In this document: positions 5,695 to 6,327 of the stretch, one piece after another
Layout: every line of letters begins with the position of its first letter
Numbering within the stretch: position 1 is the first letter of the stretch
Origin: Sedimentisphaerales bacterium
Lineage (GTDB): Bacteria > Planctomycetota > Phycisphaerae > Sedimentisphaerales > SG8-4
Length of the DNA stretch: 6,327 nucleotides
Assembly: GCA_016932895.1 (NCBI GenBank)
Contig: JAFGCA010000415.1
Coordinates: 1 to 6,327 of the forward strand
Direction: 5' to 3'
Notes under the pieces: model-generated
Told to the model about the DNA's origin: nothing
Databases searched by the model: none
What the model saw: only the letters and a program-made list of their open reading frames with translations
Program-made: the position numbers and the translations under genes

Positions 5695-6327
5695 GTGAGT
5701 CTCATGCAGCAGATCCAAACGGGGAAGCAGTCGCTGCCGCCGCGGCTGCTGGTCTACGGGACGGAGGGGGTGGGCAAGTCCACGCTGGCGGCCAACGCGC
5801 CCAAGCCCATCTTCATCCAGACGGAGGACGGCCTGGCGGAGATCGCCTGCAGCCGGTTCCCGCTGGCCAAGTCGGTGGATGACGTCCTGGCGGCGCTCGA
5901 TAGCCTGGTCACGGAGGAGCACGGCTTCTCTTCTGTCGTGCTCGATTCCTTGGACTGGTTGGAACGACTGATCTGGGACGCTGTCTGCCGGGAGTATGGG
6001 GTCGAATCCATCGAAAAGGCCGACGGCGGCTACCAGCGGGGCTACACCCACGCGCTCGGCTACTGGCGCAAGGTGGTGGACGGTCTGGACCGGCTCCGGG
6101 CCCGCGGGATGGTCATCATCATGATCGCCCACGCCAAGGTGGAGAAGTTCGAGGACCCCGAGTCGGCGCCCTACGACCGCTACAGCCCGCGGCTGCACAA
6201 GCACGCCGGGGCGATGCTGACTGAGTGGTCTGACGCGGTGCTTTTCGCGACCCGCAAGATCCGAACGGAAACCCAGGACACCGGTTTCGGCCGGGCCCGC
6301 ACCATCGCGGTGGGCATCGGCAAGGAC
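5695..6327 (+). CDS. Phage RecA-fold nucleotide-binding protein (AAA_24 / Sak4-like), cut by the right edge
   Basis: From GTG 5695, 211 codons remain open to the end of the window. The Walker A box is GTEGVGKST (residues 22-30, with K28 and S29). Walker B is SVVLDSLDWLE with D84. A sensor-like strand VIIMIAHAK with H146 follows at 140-148. This layout matches phage nucleotide-binding proteins of the AAA_24 kind, which include Sak4 single-strand annealing/recombinase proteins: a bare RecA core without the extra domains of RecA. It would bind ATP and single-stranded DNA and pair homologous strands, using ends made by the nuclease two genes upstream. The gene starts 12 bases after the HNH stop and has a strong AGGAGG site. 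Family members are often about 220-300 residues, so only a modest part is probably missing. The call among related AAA_24 subfamilies is tentative. Confidence 0.88.
   Translation, partial: MSLMQQIQTGKQSLPPRLLVYGTEGVGKSTLAANAPKPIFIQTEDGLAEIACSRFPLAKSVDDVLAALDSLVTEEHGFSSVVLDSLDWLERLIWDAVCREYGVESIEKADGGYQRGYTHALGYWRKVVDGLDRLRARGMVIIMIAHAKVEKFEDPESAPYDRYSPRLHKHAGAMLTEWSDAVLFATRKIRTETQDTGFGRARTIAVGIGKD

Noticed and set aside
5443..6204. Open frame on the minus strand (253 codons) opposite the ATPase and HNH genes
   Set aside because: It is the antisense shadow of genes with Walker motifs and paired zinc-binding Cys residues, and its own product shows no recognisable motif.

Overview
The window reads as one end of a temperate phage or integrative element sitting beside bacterial genes, in a high-GC bacterium. 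The style of the protease (zinc ribbons, one membrane helix, trypsin fold, long Ala/Glu/Arg coiled coils) and of the small sigma-like regulator recalls Planctomycetota, but this is an impression from protein style and not a computed assignment.

Left part, minus strand: the start of a small membrane protein that runs off the left edge (1-200; found by translating the minus strand directly) and a 546-residue membrane-anchored trypsin-like protease (330-1970). The protease has a good sigma70-type promoter (1998-2026) between its start and the end of the integrase gene. Its third codon positions are mixed, unlike the G/C-ending codons of the flanking genes. It may therefore be cargo of the element, or a host gene of different history.

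Middle, minus strand: a three-gene set reading leftwards, consisting of a sigma-70-like regulator (3650-4147), a small helix-turn-helix protein that may be the excisionase (3342-3638) and a tyrosine integrase (2122-3261). The first two are only 11 bases apart and the ribosome site of the second overlaps the stop of the first.

Control region, 4148-4385: a divergent intergenic region rich in dyads, including a near-perfect 31-base inverted repeat (4244-4274) that looks like an operator, and several GC-rich hairpins in the two leaders.

Right part, plus strand: a recombination module of an exonuclease VIII-like PD-(D/E)XK nuclease (4386-5198), an overlapping zinc-binding HNH-type protein (5167-5682) and a phage RecA-fold ATPase of the AAA_24/Sak4 kind (5695 to beyond the right edge). 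Nuclease plus Sak4-like ATPase would form a two-part phage recombination system, with the HNH gene sitting between them like an inserted homing endonuclease. No tRNA, rRNA, CRISPR array or insertion sequence was seen.
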